In this document: in pieces, positions 47,877-63,202 of the stretch
Numbering within the stretch: the stretch's first letter is position 1
Layout: each line of letters begins with the position of its first letter
Assembly: GCA_002118135.1 (NCBI GenBank)
Contig: BDIU01000036.1
Span: 360,149-424,148, forward strand
Direction: 5' to 3'
Source of the DNA: Trebouxia sp. TZW2008
Taxonomy: Eukaryota; Chlorophyta; Trebouxiophyceae; Trebouxiales; Trebouxiaceae
DNA length: 64,000 nt
Position numbers and translations under genes: made by a program
The notes under the pieces: generated by a model
What the model was told of the DNA's origin: nothing
Seen by the model: only the letters and a program-made list of their open reading frames with translations
Database searches by the model: none

Positions 47877-48215
47877 CTAGGTTAGGTTAAGCTATGCATA
47901 GGAGATCAGAACAGCCCGACCTTCGAGGCTCTGCGACTCCACATTTGTCAGGAAAACTGTCACAAGTCATCATCACATCGACATTTGGTGATGTGTCAGC
48001 GTCCGCTGCGGCAGTCAATGATGTGAACCTACGTTTAAACAATGCAAAGCAAATTGACAAAACGAAGAAGAAGCCTTCAGACTACCGGAAACGCCCACTT
48101 GACTCCATATGTACACGAGTAGCACCCGCTGGCTACCATTCCGGCAGACTGGCGAAGGTGCCTTTTGGGTCGTTGCTCACGTATCACCATCCCACGCACG
48201 GCAAGCCGGTACCGA
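47877..48215. promoter_or_regulatory. Bidirectional promoter interval TIM21-like / NSUN5
   Basis: 339 bp between divergent ATGs (47876 minus, 48216 plus). An open plus-strand frame from 47894 overlaps the NSUN5 start out of frame. It is protein-like in part but has no family resemblance, and is treated as 5' UTR. Confidence 0.4.
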
Positions 48216-51822
<3,607 letters not shown>

Positions 51823-52627
51823 AAAGTGCGGTGATGCAAGCGATGCGTCAGTCCTCCATACTAGCATGGTCACCTCAGAAAGTTCCCTGTTTAAAATGCT
51901 GCGCTGAACGTTGATCTAGACACTTAGGACATCTTGCAAAGAAAGCAACTTCAAGACACAAGGACTGTCTTTTTATGTTTCTCGCATCTTATGCGTCATT
52001 TGACAGGCCTTTGTGCTTGACCTCAAACAGCGCTGTCTTCAGCATCCTGACAGCAGCAGCCTGACCCAGACAAGAAAAGAAAAAAGAAAAGTCTATGCCG
52101 TTAGGCGTCATGACGGGAGCCTCTGTCCAAAGAGGCAGCCCGAGACCTGACCCAAATGTGAACAACTTGCATACGCATTGGTACATGTGTGCTGAGGTCA
52201 GACTTCAAAACAACATGTCATTGATGCAAAGATGACAGATGATCAAAGAAATCTGTTCTCAATTGAAGGCTAGATATTGGGCGCAACACATACATCAAGT
52301 AGTTGCATATGTTGCTGGATAGATTTGCTGCCTAGAGAGCAGCTCCTGATGACCAAAAGAATGGAATGGAGTCTGATGTGGCTCACGGCAATTTTGACCA
52401 CTAACAAGGACATCAGCATTGCCTGCTGCAGACTACATATGCTTTGGCTGCATTTGCAGCTACCATGTAGCTTTCCTTGCTGCAGCATGTTTGCAGCAAA
52501 TCCTGTAACTCATGTGTAGCACATGTGTCGCAGGCGTGACAGCGTGGCAATACCTTGCACAAGCAGCAAGCCAGAATACACACATTGCTGCTGCCATCTT
52601 GTGATGCAATGAGATTTGCACTGTCCA
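51823..52627. other. Intergenic convergent interval
   Basis: About 800 bp between the NSUN5 stop and the stop of the next minus-strand gene. A short A/G-rich stretch (AAGAAAAGAAAAAAGAAAAG) lies near 52072-52091. An open minus frame at 51989-52186 has no start or acceptor that I trust. Confidence 0.4.
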
Positions 52628-53327
52628 TCATTGGCTGGCATCTGCTGTGCTAGCACTGGCCTCGCCGCGCCACATAGCAGCAGCTGCCTGCCAGTGCTCC
52701 TGACGATCTTTTTTGCGCTTTGCATCGGCTGCTGCCTGCTGCTTTTTGCGTGTCTGGTGTGCGTGCTGCAATCAGCCATAATCAGCATTCACAATGCCAG
52801 CAAAGACAAGGCTGAGCTTGAACATGCGGCTACTATGCAGGATGCAGTATACCTTGATCTGCAGGTCCTTCTTCCACATCCTTTTGAAATGGTTGCGGTT
52901 CTTATCTGGCTTTAATGCCTCTTTCCTTTGGTGCGGCGTCATCTGTAGCCAATTTTGCCTGGTTTCTGGACTTATCTGGTTCTGATATGCACAAGCTGAG
53001 GTTGACACATTACGACCTGCATCAGCATGTGAGGACCATCACCGTCTGAGGCAGCTCTCGCAAAAACACAATATTGCTGGCCAGGCTGACAACCGCAGCA
53101 AACATGCAGCATGTGACAATACCGGCATGAGCGCAGCCAGCGGCTGGTTGGAGCACAACGCGTGCGTGGTGCACAAAGGTCGGCACAGTATACTCCACGG
53201 TATTTGAGCAACTACAGGGCTCGGTCGCTGGAACTTGACTGATCCTGAGTTCGGATTTCACAAATTCTGACGCGGGCCGTTGCAAGGAACGAAGCACACG
53301 CGCACAAGACCTGTGCAATGTTTGCAT
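52628..53327 (-). CDS. Small basic protein, probably mitochondrial, family not recognised
   Basis: Three minus-strand exons with matching phases: 53327-53123, 53016-52853 and 52765-52628 (168 residues). The N-terminus MQTLHRSCARVLRSLQRPAS is Arg/Leu/Ser-rich without acids, as in mitochondrial presequences. The middle part has QNWLQMTPHQRKEALKP and NHFKRMWKKDLQIK. The last exon is a Lys/Gln/Ala helix (RKKQQAAADAKRKKDRQEHW), likely coiled coil, ending in TGA at 52628-52630. It might be a mitoribosomal or assembly protein by composition, but no family motif was recognised. The acceptor of exon 2 could also lie 17-26 bp further in with the same frame. Confidence 0.5.
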
Positions 53328-55341
53328 TGGTAAGCAGCAATGATGATGCACCAGACAGGTCGCTGCACTGTCAGCGGTCTTCACAAGTCGCTAGCAGTCT
53401 CGCCCGTGGCTTAGTCACGTTAGTCATGCTGGTCAACGCTGTTGGTGACTTCCGAGTGCACTCCCCAAGATGTCGTCTAAACCGCGCAAGCGCGAGACGC
53501 GAGGGCCTTCTAGATCGACGCCCACGGCAACCTTGTTACGGCCAGCTTCGATGTATGCTTGAGCGCTATACGATAAAAAGTGAACCACAATATCGACTGC
53601 AGAGGTTTGTGGCTGCACCGCATTACCTGCAAATGCAGCTGCAGGCAAGAGCTCTGGTTCTCAGCATGACTTGATGATATGTTGCAACGGCTGCTGATCG
53701 CCCTTCACAAACAAGATGTATCCGACGTCGTCTGTGCCCCAGGCCTGGGTCGAGTCGACCTTGCTTCGTGGTCACGACCAGCTTGCGCGAACGGTTCTGC
53801 TTGGCAGAAACAATGTGCTCTCTGTGCACAGACACTGCATAGTAGCTAGAAAGGTCGCAACGTGGAGTCGCGAGTGAAATGCAAATGCATCTGGAGCCTT
53901 CATCCGCTCCCATCTTGACTCATAGCTGAGACCGCGGCCAGTCAAGCTGCAGACGCCGGCCGCTGTGGCAACTCTGCGTACAGCACAGACACGATTGCGT
54001 AGGAAAGCTCCAGTGTGCGTTTCCTCACCTGATTTTGTGACCGCTCACCATTGCAATTTGACACAAATCTGCTCAACATTGCAGCAACTGCAGGTTTGAC
54101 TGCAAATTGTAAACATGGCAGTGAATTGGTAGCTGATTCCGATGCAATTAGCAATGTCCGCTACTCTTAGCCCTTGTTGTTGAGCCAAATGCAGAGTGCA
54201 TGAGTAACCTGCATCTCTGCACTTTGCAATGGCATTGCCGTTACCACACATGTATGGGGAAGGGTCTGGACACTTTTGTTGCTGTTGCTCGCGATTATTA
54301 GAGGCATCTTCAGAAACTCTGGGTACTGTTGGAGGCTGTGAGAAACAAGTCAAGCAGCTTCAAACTTCTCGCCATCTACTGACCTCTAGACATGTTGACA
54401 GTGCATGCGTAGGTGATAGGTGATCTGGTCATACCTCACAAATTGCTGGCTGCACATTGCAGCTCAGGTTGGGCATCCTGTGATGCCTGTCAAAGACAGC
54501 AGCAGGCACCAGCAATAGCAAGCCTGCTGCATTTATTCTAGGCTGCAGAGACCGACAGTACGACTCTGACTAAATTTGACGTGCATCTCTGCTGTCAAGC
54601 AAAGCTGCATGCTTGCAGTGTTTCAAGATGGCATCAGTGGTTTCAAGATGGTGTTGGTGGTTTCAAGATGGTATGAGTGGTTTGAAGATAATGAGTCCCT
54701 GATGTATCTTTGCAGGACGCGGTCATGGATCATATATCGCTTTCATAGACCTCGACAGCTGTTTGCCAATAATGCTCTTGCCACTGATGCCTATGGCATT
54801 TTAATATTTTGAGCATTGGAGCTTCATGTCTTCAGCTTGTGGGTCCAATCTGTGCTGGCTTGCTTTGTTTGTTGCTGTGCTTCGTATGCCAAACACTACC
54901 TTGCTTTGTCTGCTGCTGTGCTTTGTACCCCAGCCGCGGCGCTCGTGACTTGCTGTGAAATGAGCCAAAGTGCCACAAACAGAGCAGGGATCAGATGCGT
55001 CCTGACACAGTCACAGCTATCGCTCAAGCTGAGGACAAGACAGCATGACCTCATGTGTAAACTGCTTTGGCTTGCCTAATTGTCATGCAGAGGCTGCCTT
55101 TGCTGCATGATGGTAGCTGCAAGCTAGTATACATGCTGTTTGTCTGATTTGAGTTTTGTGTTGGGTTAAAGTCATGCAGCATCTCAGATGCTGAGGGACA
55201 TGACCACTTGCAATTGACAGCACCAGAGCTGCTGGTGTCATGAAGGTCAAGTTTGAGTTGGCTGTCATACCTTGAGGCTGCTGTCTTGCTTCAAGCTTGA
55301 GGCGCCAACATGCTATAAAGACGTGACATTTCCTGCTGTAG
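53328..55341. other. Unassigned 2-kb region with overlapping open frames
   Basis: The 53330-53920 part is CpG-rich and open in several frames on both strands, as at gene starts. A minus ATG at 53913 opens MGADEGSRCICISLATPRCD. Another minus reading ends DDVGYILFVKGDQQPLQHII before TGA at about 53670, and a minus segment near 53560 reads NKVAVGVDLEGPRVSRLRGL. Minus-strand 54154-53942 ends TLELSYAIVSVLYAELPQRP. I could not join these consistently. A real minus-strand gene is likely, but no function is proposed. 54600-55300 shows nothing convincing. Confidence 0.3.
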
Positions 55342-56122
55342 GTGAGGCGCTTTGCAGATGGACCAGGACTCGAGATCATGCGTACACATGTGCCCAAAGC
55401 TGATCAGAGGTAAGCCAGACGAGCTGTTTCAATCAGCTAGCTGATCAGTCATTTTGACCTGAGTTACAGTCTTATGGCGCATCAGCTATCAAGGCTTGTA
55501 AGCACTACTTGCTGCCACTGAGCAGTCTGAGCAGGATGCCAATTGCTGACTTACTGGGGTACACTGCAGCATTCAGGACGTACTGCTTGAGGACAGCATA
55601 CAAACACTCACAAGCCTTGACAGGTGATCGCGTCAGGCAATGTGATGTCGCAACTGCCTGCTGCAGACATCACCATCTGCGTTTTCTTGCTCGTGCAGCA
55701 TAGTCCTGCAGCTTTTCTGTCTGACTGCACACTGGCACTGAATGCACAGCAATTGACCAATCACAGTCCTTGCAAGCCAGGCGGCTGTTGTCGCAAGGTC
55801 AGCAAGTTCTTGACAAAGCTCTACAAGTTGAGTAGACACAGCGTCACCTGGCAGGTGACTGCCTTGTGTGTTGTGTAGCTCTGAAGCGTCCAGGTGCTGC
55901 AGCTGTATCGATGCACCGAGGCTGGCATTTGGCGCCAGCTGCAAGAAACAGCTAGGGAGCAGCTAAAGTTGCGCAGGCAAGACTCAGGCTGCTGCTTTGT
56001 CAGGTGACTTCACTTTATGAGATTCTGTGAAATTCATGAGTGTATTGAGATGGAGCTGTAGCAAGCGCAAACTTGCTTTCAACAGTATGAAGGCATGCTC
56101 TGGCTGTCACAAAGTGCACAGG
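55342..56122 (+). CDS. Unassigned gene, partial model
   Basis: Exon-like segments with good splice sites: 55342-55409 (VRRFADGPGLEIMRTHVPKA), 55570-55623 (SIQDVLLEDSIQTLTSLD; phase matches the previous one), 55894-56003 (VLQLYRCTEAGIWRQLQETA) and 56086-56122 (SMKACSGCHKVHR; phase matches). An exon between 55623 and 55894 is needed to fix phase; 55772-55798 (PCKPGGCCRK) is one candidate. The C-S-G-C-H-K-V phrase resembles the first half of a MYND-type zinc finger, but the second half was not found. Start and end unknown. Confidence is low in the model and moderate that coding sequence is present. Confidence 0.4.
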
Positions 56123-56689
56123 GTAATCTATGCTGCTGCTTCTGGCGAAGCCGGCTTCATTTGCGATTAGATATGCTGTGCTCTTGGGCGATCATGAGCG
56201 ATAGCGAGGCAGAGTGCCTTACAACGCGTTGGTTTTTCAAAACCACACTTTGATCACAGATCCTGGATCTAGACCTGACAGGAAGTAATGTGTCGCAGGC
56301 GCAGGGGTCACAGGAGAACACACGACATCAAGAATACATTCGGCAGCCAAAGGTCTGACTCATTCGCGCGCCAGGGTCCCGAGCAGCAGTGCTGGACTTG
56401 CTCCTGGATTCGCTGGCCAGCTCGACGCTCGCGGAGTTGTCGCTCATCTTCTTCCCCAGGTTAGTCATCAGCCCTGAGAGGGCAGCTTTCACCTTTATCT
56501 TGCCATTAGACGGCCGTCCCGTGCGTCAAATTGAGCGAGAGAGGTCGCGTTGGAATCGCCTTGAGGTCAGAAACAAGAATAGCGCTTTGAAAGGAACAAT
56601 TTGGGGCAGTATACTGTGTGCCCACAAACCATGCCTATAGTGTATCACAAATCGGGCGCTTTGTACTGGGCGACCCAGGACATGTTTTT
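56123..56689. other. Interval upstream of U6; open frame of unclear status
   Basis: An open plus-strand stretch 56389-56640 (VLDLLLDSLASSTLAELSLI, then FFPRLVISPERAAF) is protein-like in its first half but lacks a start and a matching partner exon. No clear TATA box or plant-type upstream sequence element for U6 was recognised just before 56690. Confidence 0.3.
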
Positions 56690-56797
56690 GTAGCTCCGGC
56701 TACATCTGTTAAAATTGGATCGATACAGAGAAGATTAGCATGGCCCTCGCGCAGAGATGACACGCATAAATCGAGAAATGGTTCCAAAATTTTTTTT
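56690..56797 (+). ncRNA. U6 spliceosomal snRNA
   Basis: Direct match to the U6 layout. The 5' hairpin is GTAGC-TCCG-GCTAC (56690-56703). The ACAGAGA box is in CGATACAGAGAAGATTAGCA (56721-56740), then the AGC triad, CATGGCCC, the internal stem-loop with GATGACACGCATAAATCGAG (56756-56775), and AAATGG-TCC before a run of eight T (56790-56797), the pol III terminator. It differs from the usual U6 in the internal stem-loop (CTCGCGCAGAG where CCTGCGCAAGG is common) and by one extra base before the T run, but the essential blocks are intact. It pairs with U4 and forms the catalytic core of the spliceosome. Ends are placed by analogy and may shift by a few bases. Confidence 0.92.
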
Positions 56798-57636
56798 GCA
56801 TGCAGTACAACCTACAGCTATTGGGCACCCATGTGTGTGCCTGGAAGCCCCTGCATGGCTATGTGTAGCACATATGGCTGTGCCAGGCACTTGACATATG
56901 ATGTTGCACTACACCAGGCTAGTGGGCAATGCTCGCAAGCTCACAGTGTACATGCACCCCTGCAGTGCAACTGTAAGGCCAAGTGTGACACACATGGTCA
57001 TTTGAGACACTCCACCATGCATGCCACAACCTGTGGGGCTGATGGGCAGTGTTGAACTGCTTAGGGTACTGACTAGTGCATGCAAACTGCTTCAAGCATG
57101 CAAAACATAGCACAAATGATACCTCAATTTGCCTTGAACCCCAGGTATGCTGGATAGACCCCGCGCCTGAAAGCATATGAAAACCTCAGTGAGTCCTGCA
57201 ATGCCACTGCATGCCTAGCTTTTACAATCAAGGTGTCATGCACTTGCCATGTAGTGCTGCATATTGAGGGGCTAACTTTGCTCGGCTCATATTGCATGTG
57301 ACCCTAGTGTATGCTGCAATGCCACTGACTTTGCCAGGCACTCTGCCTTGCATGTCACATGTTGTCAGTCTAAAATGCAGTGTTGCTTCGCTAACAGCGT
57401 GCATGCGTCCTGTTTTCAGCGTTCAACATGTAGCAAAGGTGACAACTGAAGCTTGTGCTGACCCCAGGGACTTGCCCCGTTGGCGAGTCCCTCCTGTAAG
57501 TCTCAGCAAATGCAGTTGCAATGTTCATTTGGCAGTCAACAGGGTGTGAAAACAAAGTACTTGACGCCAAGCCGCATGATCTGGAATGATGACCAATGAT
57601 GACTTGACACTGCTTGTCCCCATGCGCAACATATAC

Positions 57637-58745
57637 ACAGCTACTGGCACAGCTACTGGCACAGCGACCAGCACAGCTACCGACACCTCTGCTGCTGCAC
57701 TTGTTCACGCAGCATGTCCACTATCACAGCTGCTGACACAGCTTCTGGCATGACTGCTGGCACAGCTGGGAGCACAATGCATGATCACAGGATCAGCCCT
57801 GTGGCAGCACTCATCTCCTATTCTGGCTGCAGGCGCAACTATAGAGGCTGCCTTCTTCAAAGCGCTCACTGGCAATTCTTTTGGTCTACTATGGCAGATT
57901 GCGGTATGAAAGTGTCATCTATTGTCATGCATCCACAGCCATTCACCTACATCAGCAGCGTCTCCTCTGCCTGCACACATGCTATGGCCTTCACTTGTAT
58001 GCTCTGTTGTTTCTTACAAGCCAACATCAACACATGACTATGATGCTGCCAGCTGACTGGCTGGGTAGCAAGCAAGGCTGCAGCAGTCTGTCCTCTACCC
58101 AATGCACTGGCACACTATTGGCACATGTACCAGCACACCTTTTACACAGCGCAGCATAACTTGCTGGCAAACTTTGACCACTCATGACGGGATGCAACCA
58201 TGCAATGTGCCTGCCCCTACTGGCACAGCAAATGGCACACCTGCGACAGAGCTACTGGCAGACCTACAATGCAGACATAGAGGCACAGTTTCTGGCACAC
58301 CTACATGAGTGCATCTGCTAGCACAGCTTCTGGCACACCTACACGAGTGCATCTGCCAGCACCTACTGCCACAGCTATTGGCAGACCTATTGGTGTAGCT
58401 TGTGGCAGACCTACTGGCATAGCTTCTGGAAAACCTACTGACACAGCTACTGGCACTGCTTCTGGCGCATCTTTGGCATGATTACTGATTTGCCTACCAG
58501 CACACCTGCTGGCATAGCAAACAGTACACTTGCTGACACAATGCTGGCACAGCTGACAGCACAGCCACCGGCACACTTGTTGCCACACCTACTGTCACAG
58601 CTACTAGCTTGCCTACTGCTTTGTCTACCTACTACACCTACACCTACTGGCACATCTATTGGCACAGCTACTAGCATGTGTAGTGATTGTTCACTGGCAA
58701 ACCTACTGGCGCACTTGCTGGCACACCTGCAAGTAGACCAAGCAG
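57637..58745. repeat. 12-bp minisatellite, consensus GGCACAGCTACT
   Basis: Dozens of degenerate copies in two main blocks (57637-57770 and 58200-58745), separated by less regular sequence. Copy phase is mostly 12 bp, with 24- and 36-bp variants (GGCACACCTACT, GGCAGACCTACT). No spacers of constant length, so not CRISPR-like. Some frames are open because the unit is a multiple of three. Confidence 0.85.
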
Positions 58746-59361
58746 CACAGCTACTCCTCAGTACCCACTTGAGAGGTGCAGCCTACCATGACTACAGAAC
58801 GGATAGTTGGTCCAGGCTTTGCTTTCAGGAAAGTCTATGAAATTTTAGATGCCCGGTACCTTGTCAGTCGGAAACTTTTCCCAAGAGCCTCAGCTGAACC
58901 TGTGCATGGGCAAAGGCAACAGCCACAACTGTGAGGATAGTACTGCTTTCTGTTTTGCCTGTCTTGCCTGCCTCATGTTGGCACGAGGCATTTCACAGAG
59001 CCTGCATGATTAGCAAAGCCTCCTCTTTGGTGCAACCTCACACCTTTGATTTCAACTTCATCCTTAAAGGCAGTTACGATCACCTTGCTATTTCTGTCAG
59101 CACCTGTCGCAATTTCAGCTGTTTGGTGAATGCCCCACAATTGGGACAAAGATGTGGTGTTGGCTGTGAACACGCATCAGTGATGCAACCCTCATCGTCT
59201 GTGCAACCCTCAGCTTTGGTGCAGCCCCCCATCTTTGGTGTGACCCTGGGGGCCCTTATGCTTGAGACACCTTTGATGCAACTCATTGTCTTTGACACGA
59301 CCTCATCTTTGGTCTGAACCTTCGTCTTGGCTGTGATCCCTCATTTTTCGTGTGAGCTCTT

Positions 59362-59469
59362 GTCTTTGTCAGTCGTCAGTCGTCTTAATATGTTGCGTCG
59401 ACCCCTGACAGGCAAGTCTTTGTCAGTTGTCAGTCGTCTTAATATGTTGCGTTGACCCCAGACAGGCAA
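59362..59469. repeat. 54-bp direct repeat, two adjacent copies
   Basis: 59362-59415 and 59416-59469 match except for three positions (phrases GTCTTTGTCAGT, CAGTCGTCTTAATATGTTGC, ACAGGCAA). Exactly abutting, so a recent tandem duplication. Confidence 0.9.
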
Positions 59470-60344
59470 GTCATGCTCAGTTTCTGCAGGGTTTGAGTTG
59501 GCACAGAGGGCTAAGCCAGGCACTGTCATAAGGTGATTTGCCGTGTTGAGCTGAATTAGATACACAGTCCAGTAAGCTCACACAATGCTTTTTGTTGTGT
59601 TTAGCACTGCAAGAGCAGCATGTGAGGCAGTCTATAGCCATTTCATGGCTAGGCTTTCATACAAAATTCTGCTATGCATTGCTGCCAGCATACAGTGAAT
59701 GCCAGTAACAGGGCCTGCTGCTACAATATTGATATAGCCTCCAGCTGCAGCTGCAATTTTGCATGATTATGCGCCAAACTAACATGCATTTTATTCTGTA
59801 GTCACATTGGCTTGCTGCAGGCACAACAGGAGTCTCAAGTTGGCAGAGTGTGGTGCTACCAAATGACTGCTGGCAACAGCAGCAATACTATGATAACAGC
59901 ATGAGACCTGCCATGTTGATGTCGCCATCAGCAGCAGGATTTCCATTGGCATGCTCCCTGTGCGCACCACAGCATGCCTCAGCGAAGATATGCCCTGCAA
60001 GTGCATGAAGGGAAGCTGACAAGCAAGCATTGGGCATCTCAGCTGCTGCATGCCTGCTATGTATACTTGCAGACATGCAGTGTAAAGAAAGTGGCATAGC
60101 CACCAAGTGGACCAACTCACCGCGCAACTGGCATTTTGCGAAAACATAACTCAGGACGTTTGGGCACAGCCAGCCTGAGGGCTGCTTTGTTGGTCACTCA
60201 ACAAACTATCAAGCCTAACAGCAGGCTTGGTTCCGGAGCGAGGCATGTCTCTGCATCCATGCAACGATGAGCGCTGCACAGCAGTCGCAGGCAGCTAGAT
60301 ATGCGCGCCATTAGTCAAAATTGAGCAACGCATGGCCTTGCAAG

Positions 60345-63202
60345 ATGCTGACGATGAACGTCGCGGTCTCCCCGCAGTGCCCGCCCGTGCACTGTAAAGC
60401 CAGCCTGCCCTGTTGCCGTGGCTTGCAGCACAGGCCACGAGCAACCAGGCCTGCAGCGCTCAGCAAAACGCATGTGCTTGCTGCTCTGTCGCCTGAGACT
60501 GATCGGAGATGCAGCGAATGGCTCGGCTTAGACCGTGACGAAAGCTCAAAAGCTGAGGTGCAGCGGGTAATTGCTGCTGAGGATGAAACGCTGTTGCGGG
60601 ACGCTTTGGGCCAAAGGCTGACTTTCGGTCCGTCTGCAGCTCCACACAATACAGAGTCATGCAGATTCTGGCCTTTCAGATCGTCCAACCCATACAGAAC
60701 GGCAATTGACATGATTTGCTGGACTGCAGGTACAGCAGGGCTGCGCGGCATCATGGGGTTTGGGTTCAATCGCATGAACAAAGTTGTGGTGCAGCAGACC
60801 ACCCAAGGCTTCTGCACTTATCTGCAGCAGCGTGTAGGCCAAGAGCTTGGGACGCATGGAGTTGTCATCGGTATGGCCTGTGTGAGCTTACGTTGATGCG
60901 CTATTGATCAGCGCTGTTGATCAGCGCTGTTGATCAGTGCTGTTGATCAGTGCTCATGATCAGATGCAAACGTCAACCACCAGGACTATGCAGGGTATGA
61001 TGGGCGGCATCACAGCAAAACATTTGCAGAACTAGCTGCTGCGGTCTTTGTCAGCCAGAATATACATGTCCACCTGTTCTCAGAAGTGGTACCCACGCCA
61101 TTTGTTGCTGCTGCAGTGCTATATAAGGTAAGGCATACCCTGCCTTGCATATGGCCAACAAAGTTGTTCCTTTTTTCGACACAAACGCACCATATGCTGT
61201 GCAAGCAATAACGCCAAAGCGCGTGCACAAGAGCACTCAGTCAGATGTCAAATCAGCATGCATTGGTGTTCAAGTTGCAGAAAGCAGCAGCAATGCAGTG
61301 AGTTTGAGGTTGTTCAGGGAGACCATGCTCATAGCACAAATAAACCGAGCGCATACATTACGCTTGATGATGCAGCTGTGTGGTGCAGAGGTGTGCAGGC
61401 GGGGTCATGATAACAGCCTCACACAACCCCAAGGACTACAATGGCTACAAGGTGTACTGGGGCAATGGCTGCCAGGTACATGCATGTATATCTTGTTTCA
61501 CATAAAAATGCTATCAATGTGTCATACGCACAGCCTTCACATGGCATGCTCTTGGTCTTGTCATTTATAGGTTTATTGGCTGGACAGCACAGCTGAATTA
61601 CTTTCATTGCTAGTGGCCATTTGCACATGCCCTGTGGCTAGCTTCAATCAGCACAGCAAGTTGATGAGCCACTTTGTCACGGCCAACATTGTTCCAAGCA
61701 GCTTCCAGCAAAATGTGTTACATACTTTGACTGCACATTTCAGAGTAACACATGCAACACAGTTACAGCATGCAATGTACTCACAAACATACACATTGCT
61801 TGCAGATCATACCGCCGCATGATGTTGGCATTGCAGCAGCCATTGAAGCGCAAACAGGGCTGTGGGAGGTGCCGCAAAAGCCAACTGCAAGCCCACTGGT
61901 CACAGACCCCCTAGATGAGGTTACACAGCGGTACTACTATGCTCTGCAGCAGGACTTGTCTTTCAGGACCCAAGAGGACAACTCCTCAGCCGCTCCCGTG
62001 GTATACACCCCGCTGCATGGGGTGGGCCTGCCTTGGGTGCAGAAGGTAGTGCACTTCAGCTTTGTTGCAGTACCTCGTACAAGGTGCCTCTGTGGACTGG
62101 CTTTCTGTCATGCTTGCCGTAAGTACTGTACAGTCATATCCGGCGTCTTTTCCTGCTGATGCATGCAGCAATTTCCACAGCCTCTTTGACAGCTTGACAA
62201 GGGACATGTACATTTCCTTGAATGAACCATGCTGGCAATGGTCATGCAAAAGCAAGACAGGCTTGCATGCATATGCAGAAGGCAATCACGGCCTTCACCC
62301 TGCCGCCTGTTTCACACAGGCACATGCACAGACCACACTGGCAAGTCATGCCAAAGCAAGACAAGCCTGCATGTGTGTGCAGTAGGCGTTTGCAGCATTC
62401 AACCTGCTGCTTTGATCTAGCACTGCAAGATGCAGAGACGGCGCTGGCAAGTCATGCAAAAGCAAAGCAGACTGTCAAGTCATGCAAAACAAACAGAGGC
62501 TAGCACCTCATGCAACAGCAAGATAGGCTTGCGTGTGTGTGCAGTAGGCATGTGCGGCTTTGAACCTGCCACCTCCAATTGCAGTGGCACAGACCACGCT
62601 GGCAAGTCATGCACAAGCCACTGTGGAGTTTCGCATGACTTGCATGACTTGCATGCATCTTGCAACTCAGTCTGCCAGAACCAGACAGGATTGCGTGTGT
62701 GTGCAGTAGGCATTTGCGGCCTTCAATCTGCCACATCCAGTTCCAGTAGCACAGCAGGCTCAGCCAGATCCTCATTTCCTCACAGTGTCAAGCTATGCAA
62801 AAGCAAGACAAGCTTGCATGCGTATGCAGTAGGCGTTTGCGGCCTTCAACCTGCCGCCTCCCATTCCAGGGGCACAGACCACGCTGGCAAGTCATGCAAA
62901 AGCCGCTGTGGGGTTTCGCACGACTTGCATGCATCTTGCAACTCAGTCTGCCAGAACCAGACAGGATTGCATGTGTGTGTAGTAGGCGTTTGCGGCCTTC
63001 AATCTGCCACCTCCTATTCCAGTGGCACAGCAGGCTCGGCCAGACCCTGACTTCCCCACAGTCTCATTTCCCAACCCTGAGGAAGGAGCAGGAGTACTGG
63101 ATTTGGCCTTTGCCACAGCTGAAGCTCAGAATGTAACACTGGCATTGGCCAATGACCCAGATGCGGACCGTTTTGCTGCTGCCGAGCGAGACTCAGAGAC
63201 AG
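60345..63202 (+). CDS. PGM2-like phosphohexo/phosphopentomutase, N-terminal two-thirds only
   Basis: Exons 60345-60627, 60730-60870, 60964-61127, 61389-61475, 61806-62045, 62071-62118 and 63034-63202 (377 residues to the last donor). The N-terminus has a plastid-type transit segment, then [46 protein letters not shown], the phosphoserine loop [10 protein letters not shown] (Ser about 206), [46 protein letters not shown], and the metal loop [10 protein letters not shown]. The order matches PGM2/PGM2L1 (phosphopentomutase, or glucose-1,6-bisphosphate synthase). The GNEL sugar-specificity part and the C-terminal phosphate-binding domain are not found before 64000. Either the gene continues past the window through a long repeat-filled intron, or it is truncated. 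Reading through the last donor stops at 63225. Confidence 0.8.
60903..60955. repeat. GTTGATCAGCGCT short tandem repeat
   Basis: Four 13-bp units (TTGATCAGCGCTG / TTGATCAGTGCTG) in the short intron just before the PGM2-like exon at 60964. Each unit contains the palindrome TGATCA. Confidence 0.85.
62225..63030. repeat. Intronic minisatellite in PGM2-like gene, mixed 95-280 bp units
   Basis: Phrases GGCAAGTCATGCAAAAGC, GCATGTGTGTGCAGTAGGCG and TTTGCGGCCTTCAACCTGCC recur six to eight times. Larger units of about 276 bp are visible (62600-62780 vs 62880-63055). One unit carries a copy of the acceptor and start of exon 7 at 62752-62790 ([10 protein letters not shown], against [10 protein letters not shown] in the real exon at 63034). 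Confidence 0.85.

Larger units (their letters stand above)
56798..60344. other. Gene-poor, repeat-rich interval
   Basis: About 3.5 kb between U6 and the PGM2-like gene without a convincing exon. Contains the 12-bp minisatellite (57637-58745), a 54-bp direct repeat (59362-59469), and a loose array of CTTTGGTG-type phrases near 59010-59330. The part 59480-60340 shows nothing recognisable apart from the presumed promoter of the PGM2-like gene. Confidence 0.5.

Noticed and set aside
53318..53674. Plus-strand ORF of 118 codons starting MFALVSSNDD
   Set aside because: Lies opposite the first exon of the small minus-strand gene, which has phase-consistent introns; composition looks antisense.
57637..58745. 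CRISPR-like array
   Set aside because: Regular short repeats but no constant unique spacers, a eukaryotic setting and a 12-bp unit; a minisatellite.
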